Assembly (NCBI RefSeq): GCF_022808715.1
Contig: NZ_JAKZKX010000001.1
Location: 248,001-312,000 of the forward strand
Direction: 5' to 3'
Source of the DNA: Fundidesulfovibrio agrisoli
GTDB lineage: Bacteria; Desulfobacterota; Desulfovibrionia; Desulfovibrionales; Desulfovibrionaceae
Length of the DNA stretch: 64,000 nucleotides
In this document: in pieces, positions 63,968 through 64,000 of the stretch
Layout: each line of letters opens with the position of its first letter
How positions within the stretch are numbered: position 1 is the stretch's first letter
Made by a program: the position numbers and the translations under genes
Notes under the pieces: generated by a model
Databases searched by the model: none
What the model was told of the DNA's origin: nothing
What the model saw: only the letters and a program-made list of their open reading frames with translations

Positions 63968-64000
63968 GACGCATTCTCCTTTCGCGGCCATACGCCGCAA

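Noticed and set aside
1-64000. CRISPR arrays, insertion sequences and rRNA genes
   Set aside because: No regularly spaced repeats, transposase-like proteins or rRNA sequence were seen.

Overview
The window reads as chromosome of a GC-rich sulfate-reducing deltaproteobacterium of the Desulfovibrionaceae type. Pointers are a periplasmic formate dehydrogenase next to a monoheme cytochrome c553, tetraheme c3-type cytochromes, a di-heme caa3-like oxygen reductase arranged as in Desulfovibrio, a napCMADGH nitrate reductase operon, a lone tungstate-binding protein and a glycyl-radical sulfonate-lyase locus. The species cannot be named from the sequence.

Layout. 1-9.0 kb: formate dehydrogenase catalytic subunit (cut by the window edge) and an 11-heme cytochrome on the minus strand, divergent from cytochrome c553, a SCO copper chaperone, oxidase subunits I, III, IV and II (II carries two haem c domains) and CtaB. 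9.2-12.2 kb: a large secreted protein with nine repeats. 12.3-18.3 kb: TupA, then the nap operon on the minus strand behind a class-II-type CRP/FNR-family site. 18.4-20.7 kb: YwbE, a DUF188 protein and a DASS anion transporter.

21.0-53.15 kb appears to be a genomic island. A 93-bp near-perfect direct repeat holding the 3' end and terminator of tRNA-Arg(ACG) occurs at 21009-21101 and again at 53060-53152, where it forms part of the intact tRNA gene. No integrase was found. The island has two modules. The first (21.7-31.9 kb) has an acyl-activating enzyme, a carrier-protein/GNAT fusion, a three-subunit xanthine-dehydrogenase-type hydroxylase, an MFS transporter, a HisC-like aminotransferase and an HATPase/GNAT-like fusion; its function is unknown. 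The second (32.7-52.9 kb) is a bacterial microcompartment for isethionate: IslA and IslB, a sigma-54 activator, a TauABC-type importer with two permeases and two ATPases, shell proteins (three BMC-H, one BMC-T, one BMC-P), acetaldehyde dehydrogenase, phosphotransacetylase, an EutQ-like protein, a PduS-like electron-transfer protein, EutJ, an amidohydrolase-fold protein with an apparent C-terminal encapsulation helix, and a TSUP-family anion transporter.

Proposed working of the second module: isethionate enters through the ABC system and is split by IslA to acetaldehyde and sulfite. Acetaldehyde becomes acetyl-CoA, acetyl phosphate and then acetate with ATP gain. Sulfite serves as electron acceptor or leaves through TSUP. 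Electrons from acetaldehyde oxidation may leave the shell through PduS and the Fe-S-type BMC-T, because no alcohol dehydrogenase is present. Six copies of a 16-bp palindrome (GTTGC-N6-GCAAC) and two sigma-54 promoters tie islAB, the regulator and the transporter/shell operon into one regulon.

53.2-64 kb is ordinary core: PNPOx-like protein, PAPS-reductase-like protein, ispG, proS, xseA, an M23 peptidase, xseB, ispA, dxs and a BASS-family transporter.
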